Assembly: GCF_015234355.1 (NCBI RefSeq)
Contig: NZ_JADGMV010000003.1
Span: 357,670 to 421,669, forward strand
Length of the DNA: 64,000 bases
Reading direction: 5' to 3'
Source: Psychrobacter sp. NG25
Lineage (GTDB): Bacteria > Pseudomonadota > Gammaproteobacteria > Pseudomonadales > Moraxellaceae
Below are positions 35,203 through 45,041 of this stretch, one piece after another. The notes under the pieces are model-generated. The model saw only the letters and a program-made list of their open reading frames with translations. It ran no database searches and was not told the origin of the DNA. The position numbers and the translations under genes are program-made. Every line of letters starts with the position of its first letter. The stretch's first letter is position 1.

Positions 35203-35256
35203 CACTACGTGACTGTAGTGCGTGTAAATAGTTTTATACACACTATTTACACGCAC
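35203..35256. promoter_or_regulatory. two adjacent inverted repeats in the uup-slyX divergent gap
   Basis: cactac (35203-35208) pairs with gtagtg (35215-35220). Directly overlapping it, gtgcgtgtaaatagt (35218-35232) pairs with actatttacacgcac (35242-35256), a perfect 15-bp arm with a 9-nt spacer. It sits upstream of both divergent genes, where a terminator would not be expected. Confidence 0.6.
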
Positions 35257-35361
35257 CTGTTTTAAAAGTCTTATTTTTTAATAGCGGTAATATATCGGTT
35301 ACTCATTTGCTTATTTAACCAATTCTACTAGCTTTATATTTACAATAACTCAGAGAAAGAC

Positions 35362-35658
35362 ATGAATCAATCTAACACTCAAGACAATGTTGAAAACGAT
35401 GCTCAAAAGGATGCTCAAACCGATGACTCAACTGTGCATGCTGAATTACAAACGCAACAAATTATGGACCTGCAAATGAGCATGGCGCATCTTGAGATGA
35501 CAGTAGAGAGACTCGATGCGGTGATTGCACGGCAAGATAAAGATATTCAGACACTACAACGACAGTTGCAGCTGCTTTATAAGCAAGTGGATAGTCAAGA
35601 TACAGAAACTGGCATTGCACCATTTGATGTGATGGCAGACAGACCACCTCATTATTGA
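35362..35658 (+). CDS. slyX: SlyX family protein
   Basis: This 98-residue protein has an acidic, Gln/Asp-rich N terminus (about 1-30), followed by a coiled coil (about 32-78) carrying the SlyX core MAHLEMTVERLDAVIARQDKDI and LQLLYKQV. It ends in the family's conserved PPHY. The function of SlyX is not well established. The N-terminal extension makes it longer than the roughly 70-residue E. coli protein. The ribosome binding site is weak. Confidence 0.88.
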   Translation: MNQSNTQDNVENDAQKDAQTDDSTVHAELQTQQIMDLQMSMAHLEMTVERLDAVIARQDKDIQTLQRQLQLLYKQVDSQDTETGIAPFDVMADRPPHY

Positions 35659-35867
35659 TATATATAAATATTGAACCGCTAATAAAATTATATTCACGTA
35701 TTTATATAAAGGCACTATATTATGACTATCTGGTCATAATGAAGAAATAATGTATTCTTATAGTTGTTTTAATGTTCGAAAATCATTACTATTCTCCATC
35801 TCGGATACTACTTACTCGTCAAAAATGGGTAAAGCAGTAAAACAATGCGGACGTTTGGAGACATATA

Positions 35868-37076
35868 ATGCGCAACACCTTTCATTTAAAAACTCTTACA
35901 GTAGCTGTTGCTGCACTTTCTATTACTAGCATTGCTAGTGCTGCTGGTCTTGATCGCTCAGGTCAGGATGTCACCGCATTTTTACAAGATGGCACTTATG
36001 CTGAAGCCGTCTATACTTATATCGATGCTGATGTGACAGGCAATGACGTCTCAGGTAATAAAATTGGTGATATTGCAGAATCTTATGATTTCTTTCGTTA
36101 TGGCGTAAAAGCAGACGTCAATGATACTTTTAGTGTTGGTATCTTATATGACGAGCCTTTTGGTGCAGCGGCTGACTATAGTGGGGAAAACAACTTTGTA
36201 GATGCAAGCGGTGAAGGTACAAACGTAGAAGTACGTACCGAAAGCATTACTGCTATTGTTGGTGCTAAATTTGGTGAAAACAAGAACTTCCAAGTATATG
36301 GTGGCCCAGTCGCTCAACGTGTACAAGCTGATGTAAAGCTGCGCGGTGCAGCTTATAGTGCTGCTAATGGTTATACGACGCATATTAGTACAGATCAAGA
36401 ATATGGCTATATTGCTGGTGTTGCATACAGCAAACCTGAAATTGCATTAAAAGCAGCATTGACCTATCGCTCAGAAATCAAGCATACAGCTAATGCTGCT
36501 GAAATTTATCCTGTCGTTGATAGTGGTTTGATACCAGCTTCTGCTATATCAGCACTAGGTCTTTCATCAAGTAGAAGTAGTAGTATCGACATTACTACCC
36601 CTGAGTCAGTCAACTTTGATTTCCAAACGGGTATTAACCCAACGACTTTAGCGACTGCCAAAGTACGCTGGGTACCATGGAGTGATTTTGCTATCGTACC
36701 GTCACTATATAATGGCGTGAGCCAACTTAGTTATGGTCCAGATGGTTTACCATTAGTCAGCTACGATGAAGATCAATGGGTAGTCGAGCTAGGTCTAGCG
36801 AAGCGCCTAGCGCCAGCACTAGCTGTCAGTGGTACGGTAGGTTGGGATAGTGGTGCTGGCAACCCTGTGACTTCATTAGGGCCTACTGAAGGCTACTATA
36901 GTGCTGGTTTAGGTGCTAAGTATAACGTCACTGAAAACTGGGCAATCTCAGCTGGTGGTAAATACCTGTGGCTTGGTGATGCTGATGGTCAGGTACCAAC
37001 TGGTGACACTGTTGCTAACTTTGAAAACAACGACGGTTTTGTACTTGGTGTAAAGGTTTCTTACCAAGCGCTATAA
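35868..37076 (+). CDS. FadL-family outer membrane transporter, copy 1
   Basis: This 402-residue outer membrane beta-barrel has a signal peptide ending near SAA (residue 26) and the mature start GLDRSGQDVTAFLQDG, matching the N-terminal hatch of OmpP1/FadL proteins. Typical elements are YDEPFGAAADY, the strand-rich C-terminal half, and a final aromatic-containing strand (VLGVKVSYQAL). FadL proteins bring long-chain fatty acids or hydrophobic compounds across the outer membrane. GGAG precedes the ATG. About 400 bp downstream lies a second copy with a similar upstream sequence. A terminator follows the gene. Confidence 0.92.
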   Translation: MRNTFHLKTLTVAVAALSITSIASAAGLDRSGQDVTAFLQDGTYAEAVYTYIDADVTGNDVSGNKIGDIAESYDFFRYGVKADVNDTFSVGILYDEPFGAAADYSGENNFVDASGEGTNVEVRTESITAIVGAKFGENKNFQVYGGPVAQRVQADVKLRGAAYSAANGYTTHISTDQEYGYIAGVAYSKPEIALKAALTYRSEIKHTANAAEIYPVVDSGLIPASAISALGLSSSRSSSIDITTPESVNFDFQTGINPTTLATAKVRWVPWSDFAIVPSLYNGVSQLSYGPDGLPLVSYDEDQWVVELGLAKRLAPALAVSGTVGWDSGAGNPVTSLGPTEGYYSAGLGAKYNVTENWAISAGGKYLWLGDADGQVPTGDTVANFENNDGFVLGVKVSYQAL

Positions 37077-37117
37077 GGCATACGTCCCTCATATTGTTGA
37101 ATGTATAATTTAGCAGC

Positions 37118-37149
37118 AAAAAAAACGACTCATAATGGGTCGTTTTTTT
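37118..37149 (+). terminator. intrinsic terminator after FadL copy 1
   Basis: An A-run plus cgac (37126-37129) pairs with gtcg (37139-37142) followed by seven T residues. The A and T runs extend the stem. The rest of the 37077-37480 gap holds the promoter of copy 2, which resembles that of copy 1. Confidence 0.8.
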
Positions 37150-37480
37150 GTGCGTGCATTACTATTTTTGAAGAAAATAAGCACAGCCTATAGATGCCTT
37201 ACTACAATCAAATTCTTGTCTAGCTGCTATATCTAAGTAACCCTAACAATGGTTTAAATAATAATCATATCTCAAAAACATATACCAGTATTATATTTAT
37301 ATGCTATTTGTACTGTCCAGTCATAATTGGGAAATAAAGCACTTTAATTGTTGTTTTAGTGTCAAAAAGGCATTAGTATTCAACTTAGGACACGACTTTG
37401 ATAACCTCAATGTTAAGCGCAGCAATGCTACATATTGATTGTTAAAGTAGTAATACAACAAGGACCGTTGGAGATACACA

Positions 37481-38905
37481 ATGCGCAATCACTTTCATTT
37501 GAAAACCCTCGCAGTAGCGATTGCTACTCTTTCTATAGCCAGCGTCACAAATGCAGCTGGTCTCGATCGTTCAGGTCAAGATGTCACCGCCTTTTTCCAA
37601 GATGGCACCTATGCTGAAGCCGTTTATACCTACATAGATGCTGATGTGAGTGGTTACGACAGTGCTAATACTAACCCTTCTCAAAATGCTTATGAACGTG
37701 GCGACAAGACTGGTGATATTGCTGAAGCTTATGACTTTTTCCGCTATGGTGTAAAAGCTGACATCAATGACACTTTCAGTGTTGGTGTCTTATACGATGA
37801 ACCTTTTGGTGCGGCTGCTGAATACACTCAAAGTAACTTCGTATCGCAAGGGGATTTGGATGCTTCCATTTCTTCTATCACTGATGGCGCAGCTCCGAGT
37901 CTTGCAGCAGCCCAAGCTGGAATCGGTGCACTGGCTGCAGGGGAAACAGCTGGTGTTTTAACCGCAGCACAGCAAGCTCAATTAGATGGGTTGCGTGGAG
38001 CAGTGGCAGTAGCACAAGCTGAAGCAAGTACTGCTGGTGAAAATACTAATGTAGAAGTTCGTAGCCAAAGCCTAACAGGTATGCTTGGCATGAAGTTTGG
38101 CGCTAACAAAAACTTCCAAATTTATGGCGGCCCAGTGGCACAGCGTATTCAAGCAGAAACCAAACTACGTGGACTGGCTTACGGCCCTGCTAGTGGTTAC
38201 ACCTCAACCAGTAATCCTGATATGGATTATGGTTACATCGCAGGTATTGCCTATAGTAAGCCTGAAATTGCACTAAAAGCGGCGTTGACGTACCGTTCTG
38301 AGATTGAACACAATGTAGATATCGCTGAGAGTTACCCGTTAGTAGCTATCAGAGCCGTAGCAGCAGGAGCAACTGTAGAACAGGCTACGGCATTATCAAA
38401 TAGAGCCAGTAACTATGAGATTACTACACCTAAATCAGTAAACTTTGATTTTCAAACTGGTATCAATCCTACGACACTAGCGACGGCAAAAGTACGTTGG
38501 GTACCGTGGAGCGATTTCGTCATTACACCACCACTTTATAATGATACTAGTAAAATAAGTTATGGCCCTGATGGTCTAAACTTGGTTGAGTATACTGATG
38601 ATCAGTGGGTAGTGGAGCTTGGCCTGGCGAAGCGTGTAGCACCAGCACTAGCAATTAGTGGTACGGTTGGTTGGGACAGTGGCGCTGGTGACCCAACGAC
38701 CTCACTAGGCCCTGTTGAAGGTTACTATAGCGTTGGTCTTGGCGCTAAATACAATTTAACTGAGAACTGGGCCGTATCAGCTGGTGGTAAATATCTGTGG
38801 TTCGGTGATGCAAAAGGACAGTTACCTAGTGATAAACTCGTTGGTGACTTCCAAGACAATGATGGTTTCATCGCGGGTCTAAAAGTTTCCTATCAAGCAA
38901 AATAG
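37481..38905 (+). CDS. FadL-family outer membrane transporter, copy 2 with Ala-rich insertion
   Basis: This 474-residue paralogue of the preceding barrel shares the signal peptide (MRNHFHLKTL.VAIATLS), hatch (GLDRSGQDVTAFFQDG) and nearly all later strands. It differs by a 13-residue insert near residue 62 and a segment of about 60 residues at roughly 121-183 rich in Ala, Gln and Gly (LAAAQAGIGALAAG, TAAQQAQLDG) where copy 1 has only a short loop. In FadL structures this region is extracellular, so the insert may reshape ligand entry or phage or antibody exposure; that is inference. GGAG precedes the ATG. Confidence 0.92.
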   Translation: MRNHFHLKTLAVAIATLSIASVTNAAGLDRSGQDVTAFFQDGTYAEAVYTYIDADVSGYDSANTNPSQNAYERGDKTGDIAEAYDFFRYGVKADINDTFSVGVLYDEPFGAAAEYTQSNFVSQGDLDASISSITDGAAPSLAAAQAGIGALAAGETAGVLTAAQQAQLDGLRGAVAVAQAEASTAGENTNVEVRSQSLTGMLGMKFGANKNFQIYGGPVAQRIQAETKLRGLAYGPASGYTSTSNPDMDYGYIAGIAYSKPEIALKAALTYRSEIEHNVDIAESYPLVAIRAVAAGATVEQATALSNRASNYEITTPKSVNFDFQTGINPTTLATAKVRWVPWSDFVITPPLYNDTSKISYGPDGLNLVEYTDDQWVVELGLAKRVAPALAISGTVGWDSGAGDPTTSLGPVEGYYSVGLGAKYNLTENWAVSAGGKYLWFGDAKGQLPSDKLVGDFQDNDGFIAGLKVSYQAK

Positions 38906-38930
38906 TATTAACTGATAACTGTTGTGTAGT

Positions 38931-38963
38931 AAAAAAAGCGACCATCTAAAGGGTCGTTTTTTT
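38931..38963 (+). terminator. intrinsic terminator after FadL copy 2
   Basis: cgacc (38939-38943) pairs with ggtcg (38952-38956), flanked by an A-run and seven T residues. The following stretch to 39405 has no recognisable gene. Confidence 0.85.
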
Positions 38964-39405
38964 ATGGCGTTTTTTATATGAACTTTCTTATAAAGAATTT
39001 GATAACGAATAATAGGACATGCTGTTCAGTGAAAAAATGCTGATTGCTGCAACCGTTATGAGTAAATATAAGATAAGTGATAAATTACTGTGGTTAGGTA
39101 GACTGAAGCTATAGAGGGGGTTTAAGGTAAGCTATAGAGTTTTAGCTTGTATACTATGTGGGGTTATCTGAGAAGTGTATCACTCAGATTGGATACTATA
39201 GTGAGCTATTGATGGAATCTTTACATGATAGTCTGCAAGATCAGTTATTCACTGCTTTTAGCCTCTCATAAAGAAGATAGAGATGTTAATACTGTCGTTG
39301 TAGTAATTTGGCATTGCCAATATATGGTAGGTACTAAGCGACAAGCTCGAAGTCAGTTGATTTAGGTTTTAGTTACTTTTCACTTTTTTATTAATTGCAG
39401 TTAAT
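38964..39405. other. gene-free stretch between FadL copy 2 and putP
   Basis: No credible open frame or RNA gene. A short direct repeat (agctatagag near 39106 and 39132) is the only structure noticed. Confidence 0.45.
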
Positions 39406-39439
39406 AAAAAAACCTCGCCATTGTTGGCGAGGTTTTTTT
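39406..39439. terminator. bidirectional terminator after putP
   Basis: aacctcgcca (39411-39420) pairs with tggcgaggtt (39425-39434), with A and T runs on the flanks. It lies 30 bp past the putP stop. Confidence 0.9.
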
Positions 39440-39469
39440 ATTGTAGTAAGCTAAAAGTGCTAAACAAAG

Positions 39470-40969
39470 TTACTTGTTTAGGTTCAGCTCCATCTCTTCG
39501 AACTTAGCAGATACTGAAGGTCTTGGACCACCAGTCATGATACTAACAGCAAAGATTGCGATCGTACTTAATACAAAGCCTGGAACGATAGCATATAACC
39601 AGCTATTCAATGCCATACCATTCATCTCGAATGGACCATATATCCATAGAATGACGGTCAAAGCACCAATGACCATACCAGCAACCGCACCGTTGCGGTT
39701 CATACCACGCCATATCAAGCTAAATATAACCAATGGTCCAAATGCTGCACCAAATCCAGCCCATGCGTTAGATACAAGGCTTAGTACAGAGCTTTCAGGA
39801 TTAGAGGCAAGTAAGATTGATACTAAAGCAACAGCGACTACAGAAATACGTCCAACCAATACTTGGCGAGCTTCTGGTGCATCTTGATCAAAGAACAATT
39901 TGTACACATCTTTGGTTAGTGAGCTTGATACCACCAATAGCTGTGAAGAAATCGTACTCATAATAGCGGCCAAAATAGCGGCTAATAAGAAACCTGATAC
40001 CAGTGGATGGAATAAAAACTGAGTGAATACTAAAAAGATAGTTTCAGGATCGTCTAGTGTCATCGCAGTTTTTTGTACATAAGCGCGACCAGCAAAACCA
40101 GTCATTAATGAACCTACAAGACTAACTACCATCCAGCTCATACCGATATTACGCGCAGTAGGAACGTCTTTCACTGAACGAATCGCCATAAAACGAACAA
40201 TAATATGTGGCTGACCAAAATAGCCTAAGCCCCATGCCATCAGAGAAATGATACCAATAACTGTCATACCACTAGTAATGTCTAGCAAACTAGGGTCGAT
40301 GTTTCTAACAGCTGTTGTGGTGGCAGAAATACCACCTAAGTCTGTGAAAGCAACAACTGGTACGATAACCATGGCAAAAAGCATGATAACGCCCTGCACA
40401 AAGTCAGTCATGGATACAGCTAAGAAACCACCAAACAAGGTGTATGCGACAACCACGCCTGCAGTGACCCATAGGCCTGTGCTGTAAGAAAGGTTGAGTG
40501 AGCTTTCGAATAGTTTACCACCACCTACTAAGCTGGCTGCGGTGTAAACAGTGAAAAACAAGATGATAACCACGGCTGAAATAACCCGTAGCATATGTGA
40601 TTTATCTTCGAAGCGGTTAGCGAAGTAATCGGGTAGGGTAATAGCGTTATCAGCTACTTCGGTATAAACTCGAAGGCGGGGTGCTACGATGAGATAGTTC
40701 AAGAATGCACCAAGTGTCAAACCCAGGGCAATCCAAATACTGACCACACCATCGGCGAACATATAACCAGGTAGGCCAAGTAATAACCAACCTGACATAT
40801 CTGATGCACCTGCTGACAATGCAGTAACTGCTGGTCCTAAATTACGACCACCCAGCATATAGCCTTCAGTATCATTGGCTTGCTTAAAGTAAGCGTAAAT
40901 ACCAATCCCAATCATCACTAAGAAATAGGCGCCGAGTGATATCAGCACGCCACTAGAAACTCCGTTCAT
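39470..40969 (-). CDS. putP: sodium/proline symporter PutP
   Basis: This 499-residue SSS-family symporter has 13 predicted helices. PutP hallmarks are GYMLGGRNLGPAVTALSAGASDMSGWLLLGLPG (sodium-site region), TLPDYFANRFED, YTLFGGFLAVSMTDFVQG and AILAAIMSTISSQLLVVSSSLTKDVY. It imports proline with Na+. AAGGATC precedes the ATG. No putA or regulator is adjacent. Confidence 0.95.
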   Translation of the reverse strand: MNGVSSGVLISLGAYFLVMIGIGIYAYFKQANDTEGYMLGGRNLGPAVTALSAGASDMSGWLLLGLPGYMFADGVVSIWIALGLTLGAFLNYLIVAPRLRVYTEVADNAITLPDYFANRFEDKSHMLRVISAVVIILFFTVYTAASLVGGGKLFESSLNLSYSTGLWVTAGVVVAYTLFGGFLAVSMTDFVQGVIMLFAMVIVPVVAFTDLGGISATTTAVRNIDPSLLDITSGMTVIGIISLMAWGLGYFGQPHIIVRFMAIRSVKDVPTARNIGMSWMVVSLVGSLMTGFAGRAYVQKTAMTLDDPETIFLVFTQFLFHPLVSGFLLAAILAAIMSTISSQLLVVSSSLTKDVYKLFFDQDAPEARQVLVGRISVVAVALVSILLASNPESSVLSLVSNAWAGFGAAFGPLVIFSLIWRGMNRNGAVAGMVIGALTVILWIYGPFEMNGMALNSWLYAIVPGFVLSTIAIFAVSIMTGGPRPSVSAKFEEMELNLNK

Positions 40970-41066
40970 ATAAATGATCCTTAACCAACCATGTTGGCTG
41001 TAATTATTTTTAACTATAAATATTAAGTGTTACAAGACGATGTCCAAAACAATATCTAAAGACAAA

Positions 41067-41097
41067 AAAAGCCATTAAGTAGGACATAATGGCTTTT
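41067..41097. terminator. hairpin between the LysR gene and putP
   Basis: aaaagccatta (41067-41077) pairs with taatggctttt (41087-41097), with A-rich sequence on the left and T-rich on the right. It would isolate putP from the upstream leftward LysR transcript. The rest of 41098-41470 holds no supportable gene. Confidence 0.75.
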
Positions 41098-41470
41098 ATT
41101 TAATATCTGTTGTTAGTTTTATATGATTGATGCTGTTTTAGGGCTAATACTAGTTAAGCAGTCATTTGAGAGCAATAGAAATATTACACTCTTTCTATCT
41201 GTCTTAATTGCTCGCATTTGCTCGTTATATATCAATATAAGCCGCCTGTATAACCAATCATTTAAAACCATCAAACCTACTACTAACCATCATATCTTAC
41301 TAGAAGTCTTCAATATATGACTATCAGTGTTCATATGGTAAGTTTTTGTTATGTAGACAATGCCGAGTGTATTATAACGTATGACTGACGCAAATGCGAA
41401 TAGCATGCTTTTTTGCCCCAATAAATTGTCCCAATTGTAACTATAGAAATTTATCTTTAGAGAGCAGTTT

Positions 41471-42343
41471 TTATTCGATAGGAGCAAGCAAGTCTAACAA
41501 TGCTGTCACACTACTAGATTGTGTTAGTTTTGGATTGATTACAACACCCAAATGACGCTGTAGCTCAACGTTATCAGCCATATCGATACGTTCCAAATCT
41601 TGACTGATCATGGTCTGTGGCAACACTGACCAACCAAGTCCAACAGAAACGAGCATACGAATAGACTCAAGTGGATTAGTGCTCATCGTGGCATAAGGTT
41701 TGAGGTTATGCTTGGCGAATTCAGCTAAGGTAATCTGACTGGTAAAGGTATTGGCAGATGGCAAAATAGCAGGATAACGGGCCAATTGCTCTAAAGTGAC
41801 ATTAGACTTGGTCGCTAAAGGCGATAGAGTACCTGTCATAAAGTAGAGAGGATCTGACCATAGCGTGTGATAGGTCAAACGCTTATCATAAACAGGTGGC
41901 AGCGTGACGAAAGCCAACGATAAATCACCATCTAACACGGCCTTGTGTGCTTTTTCTGAATCGACAAAATGCACTTCTAATTGTACGGCAGGATAAGCTT
42001 GAATAAAGTGTTTAAGCACAGGCGCTAGATGATGTAAGCCTATGTGATGACTGGTACCGATGACCAGTTTTCCAGATACAATATGTTGAGAGTGTTGTAA
42101 GTTAATTTTGAAATTTTCGTAATCTTCTAACCAACGTTTGGCATGTGGTAGCATCTCATTGGCTGCTTGTGTCGGTACAATCCCGCGTCCTACTGTGTCA
42201 AACAACGTAATATTAAATTCATCTTCTAGATTTTTAATGCGTTTACTGACAGCAGGCTGAGTGATAAACAGCTTTTCAGCCGCGCCTGAAATACTGCCTG
42301 TGTGCATAACAGTGACGAATGTTGTTAGGTTTGTGGTGTTCAA
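41471..42343 (-). CDS. LysR family regulator, probable regulator of leuCD
   Basis: This 290-residue LysR protein has an N-terminal helix-turn-helix (GSISGAAEKLFITQPAVSKRIKNLE, residues 17-41) and a two-lobed effector domain. The start is a TTG 6 nt after AAGGACA; no ATG is suitable. It is divergent from leuC across a 447-bp gap, and in relatives a LysR gene at this position is thought to control the leucine operon. The effector (for example an isopropylmalate intermediate) is not determinable here. Confidence 0.88.
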   Translation of the reverse strand: MNTTNLTTFVTVMHTGSISGAAEKLFITQPAVSKRIKNLEDEFNITLFDTVGRGIVPTQAANEMLPHAKRWLEDYENFKINLQHSQHIVSGKLVIGTSHHIGLHHLAPVLKHFIQAYPAVQLEVHFVDSEKAHKAVLDGDLSLAFVTLPPVYDKRLTYHTLWSDPLYFMTGTLSPLATKSNVTLEQLARYPAILPSANTFTSQITLAEFAKHNLKPYATMSTNPLESIRMLVSVGLGWSVLPQTMISQDLERIDMADNVELQRHLGVVINPKLTQSSSVTALLDLLAPIE

Positions 42344-42790
42344 GCGGATGTCCTTAGCTACTTATCGAGCTATAAATAAAAGTTGGCTGGCCTAATCACA
42401 ATGTATTAGAAATAAAAGTTTGCGTCTGGTTAAAAATCATCAATTATTATTATAGGATTAGCCTGCTATAATCACAAGACATCAGGACGTATTGTGACAT
42501 ATTTATTAGATTAACTTGATAAATGACGCTATAAAACTTGTTTTGAGCCTCAATTGCAGCAATAAATATAAAAACATAGAAAATTATTATTTTTTATTTA
42601 TAGAGTAGAGATGTTCTGATAGATCTGTTTTGATGAAAGTTTTGTTTAAAAAGTCTCAGTTTTGAGCCAATAGACATTGATAAGAAAATAGCAGCAAGCC
42701 GTTATACATAAAGTTTAAATAGAATCCTCGTTTATTATGGTGTAAGCCATCGAGTAATTAAGTAGCTAGCAACCAATAAAGGATAGCAAC
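42344..42790. promoter_or_regulatory. LysR-leuC divergent control region
   Basis: This AT-rich 447-bp gap holds the promoters for the LysR gene and leuC. I did not see a convincing leucine-rich leader peptide or attenuator, so control by the divergent LysR protein seems likelier. No clear T-N11-A palindrome could be singled out. Confidence 0.45.
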
Positions 42791-44209
42791 ATGGCCAGTC
42801 AAACGTTATATGACAAACTTTGGAACGCTCACGAAGTCACTAAACGTGATGATGGTTCGAGCCTCATTTATATCGATCGTCATCTACTGCATGAAGTGAC
42901 AAGTCCACAAGCATTTGAAGGTTTGGAATTGGCCAATCGAGCGCCATGGCGTTTGTCTGCTAATATCGCGAGTCCCGATCACAACGTACCCACAGTGTCT
43001 AAAGAGCGCCTAGAAGGTGTATCTGGTATCAAAGACAAGGTATCACGCTTGCAAGTGGTCACATTGGATGATAATTGCACCAAATTTGATATCGCTGAAT
43101 TTACGATCAACGATGCTCGTCAAGGAATTTTGCATGTTGTTGGTCCTGAGCAAGGTCTTGTATTGCCAGGTATGACAGTCGTTTGTGGTGATTCGCATAC
43201 AGCGACCCATGGTGCACTCGGCTGCTTGGCGCATGGTATCGGTACGTCTGAAGTGGAGCATGTATTGGCCACTCAATGCCTGATTCAAAAGAAATCAAAA
43301 AATATGCAAATTCGTGTGACCGGTCAGCTAGGTGCTGGCGTGACCTCGAAAGATGTTGTATTGGCCATCATCGCAAAAATTGGTACAGCGGGTGGCACAG
43401 GCTACGCAATTGAATTTGCTGGGCAAGTATTTGAAGAGATGAGTATGGAAGGTCGTATGACCGTCTGTAACATGGCTATTGAAGCGGGTGCGCGCGTGGG
43501 TATGGTTGCGGTCGATGACATCACTATTGATTATGTGAAAGGTCGTCCTTATGCACCAACGGAATCACAATGGCAACAAGCTGAAGAATATTGGCGCACA
43601 TTGTATTCAGATGATGATGCAGTATTTGACAGCGTGGTCGAGATTGATGGTAGCCAAATAGCGCCGCAAGTGTCATGGGGTACGTCACCTGAAATGGTCG
43701 TTGACATCACTCAGTCAGTACCAACACCTGACCAAGCTGTGGATGAAGCACAAGAAGAAGGTTGGTTACGTGCCTATACCTATATGGGTCTAGAAGCGGG
43801 TCAAAAAATTACCGATATTCAACTAGATCGTATCTTTATTGGGTCATGCACCAACTCACGTATCGAAGATTTGCGTGATGCAGCAGCGGTGATCAAAGGT
43901 CGTAAGGTGGCTAACAATATCAAAGAAGCTATTGTCGTTGCTGGTTCTGGTCAAGTGAAGTTGCAAGCGGAAGCAGAAGGTTTGAATACCTTGTTTACGG
44001 ATGCTGGATTTGAATGGCGCGAGCCTGGCTGTTCTATGTGCTTAGCTATGAATGCTGATAAGCTTGAGCCACAAGAGCATTGTGCCTCTACGTCTAATCG
44101 GAATTTTGAGGGTCGTCAGGGTAATGGTGGTCGTACGCATTTGGTTAGCCCAGCGATGGCAGCAGCAGCAGCATTGGCCGGTCACTTTGTAGATGTGCGC
44201 ACATTCTAA
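42791..44209 (+). CDS. leuC: 3-isopropylmalate dehydratase large subunit
   Basis: This 472-residue aconitase-family subunit carries the [4Fe-4S] ligand cysteines in [14 protein letters not shown] and [11 protein letters not shown]. The N-terminal [34 protein letters not shown] and the C-terminal [10 protein letters not shown] are family signatures. With LeuD it isomerises 2- to 3-isopropylmalate in leucine synthesis. AAAGGA precedes the ATG; leuD follows after 42 bp. Confidence 0.98.
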   Translation: MASQTLYDKLWNAHEVTKRDDGSSLIYIDRHLLHEVTSPQAFEGLELANRAPWRLSANIASPDHNVPTVSKERLEGVSGIKDKVSRLQVVTLDDNCTKFDIAEFTINDARQGILHVVGPEQGLVLPGMTVVCGDSHTATHGALGCLAHGIGTSEVEHVLATQCLIQKKSKNMQIRVTGQLGAGVTSKDVVLAIIAKIGTAGGTGYAIEFAGQVFEEMSMEGRMTVCNMAIEAGARVGMVAVDDITIDYVKGRPYAPTESQWQQAEEYWRTLYSDDDAVFDSVVEIDGSQIAPQVSWGTSPEMVVDITQSVPTPDQAVDEAQEEGWLRAYTYMGLEAGQKITDIQLDRIFIGSCTNSRIEDLRDAAAVIKGRKVANNIKEAIVVAGSGQVKLQAEAEGLNTLFTDAGFEWREPGCSMCLAMNADKLEPQEHCASTSNRNFEGRQGNGGRTHLVSPAMAAAAALAGHFVDVRTF

Positions 44210-44251
44210 GACAGATACACATCAATAAAAACATCATTGATAGGAAATTTT

Positions 44252-44902
44252 ATGCAAGCTTATAACACCCAAACAGGTATCGTTTGTCCTTTAGATCGCG
44301 CAAACGTCGATACCGATCAAATTATCGCAAAACAGTTTCTAAAATCTATTAAACGCACAGGGTTTGGCGTCAATTTATTTGATGATTGGCGTTATCTCGA
44401 CGAAGGCTATCCAGGTCAGGACAATAGCACACGCATTATCAACCCAGACTTTATTCTCAATCAGCCACGTTATCAGGGTGCTAACATCTTGCTGGCACGC
44501 AGAAACTTTGGCTGTGGCTCTAGCCGTGAGCATGCACCATGGGCGCTTTCAGAATATGGCTTTCGTACGGTTATTGCACCAAGCTTTGCCGATATTTTTT
44601 ATAACAACTGTTTTAAAAACGGCATGCTTCCAATTGTATTGGCGGAAGACATCGTCGATACATTGATGAAAGCGACCGTTGCCAATGAAGGCTATGAGCT
44701 GACGGCTGATCTTGAGCGTCAGGTCGTTATTACGCCAACAGGTGAAGAGTACGCTTTTGAAGTGGATGATTTCCGTAAACACTGCTTGCTAAATGGTCTT
44801 GATGATATCGGCCTTACCTTGCAGCAAAGTGATGCTATCAAAGAGTATGAGCAACAAATGAAGCAAAAAACGCCTTGGATCTTTAACGAAGTGCGAGCTT
44901 AG
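44252..44902 (+). CDS. leuD: 3-isopropylmalate dehydratase small subunit
   Basis: This 216-residue swivel-domain partner of LeuC shows [25 protein letters not shown], the catalytic-site [13 protein letters not shown] and [18 protein letters not shown]. The ATG at 44252 has TAGGAAA just upstream; an in-frame TTG at 44237 is not needed. It is the second gene of the leucine block, followed by a lipoprotein gene and leuB. Confidence 0.97.
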   Translation: MQAYNTQTGIVCPLDRANVDTDQIIAKQFLKSIKRTGFGVNLFDDWRYLDEGYPGQDNSTRIINPDFILNQPRYQGANILLARRNFGCGSSREHAPWALSEYGFRTVIAPSFADIFYNNCFKNGMLPIVLAEDIVDTLMKATVANEGYELTADLERQVVITPTGEEYAFEVDDFRKHCLLNGLDDIGLTLQQSDAIKEYEQQMKQKTPWIFNEVRA

Positions 44903-45041
44903 ACAATCAATTGATAGTTATTGCCCATAAAACTGCTGAACAACAGTAATGTAGCGTTGAGTTATGGCGGCGAACTGGCTAAAATGAAGTATGGTTTTGT
45001 AAAGTATTTTATTATTTCACTTATGAATAGTAGCCGTCATT

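Noticed and set aside
41123..41320. 65-codon plus-strand frame
   Set aside because: No ribosome site and an Ile/Leu/Asn-rich composition expected from AT-rich intergenic DNA.
42344..42790. Leucine leader peptide or attenuator before leuC
   Set aside because: No short frame with a Leu run followed by a terminator hairpin was seen; a divergent LysR gene explains control better.
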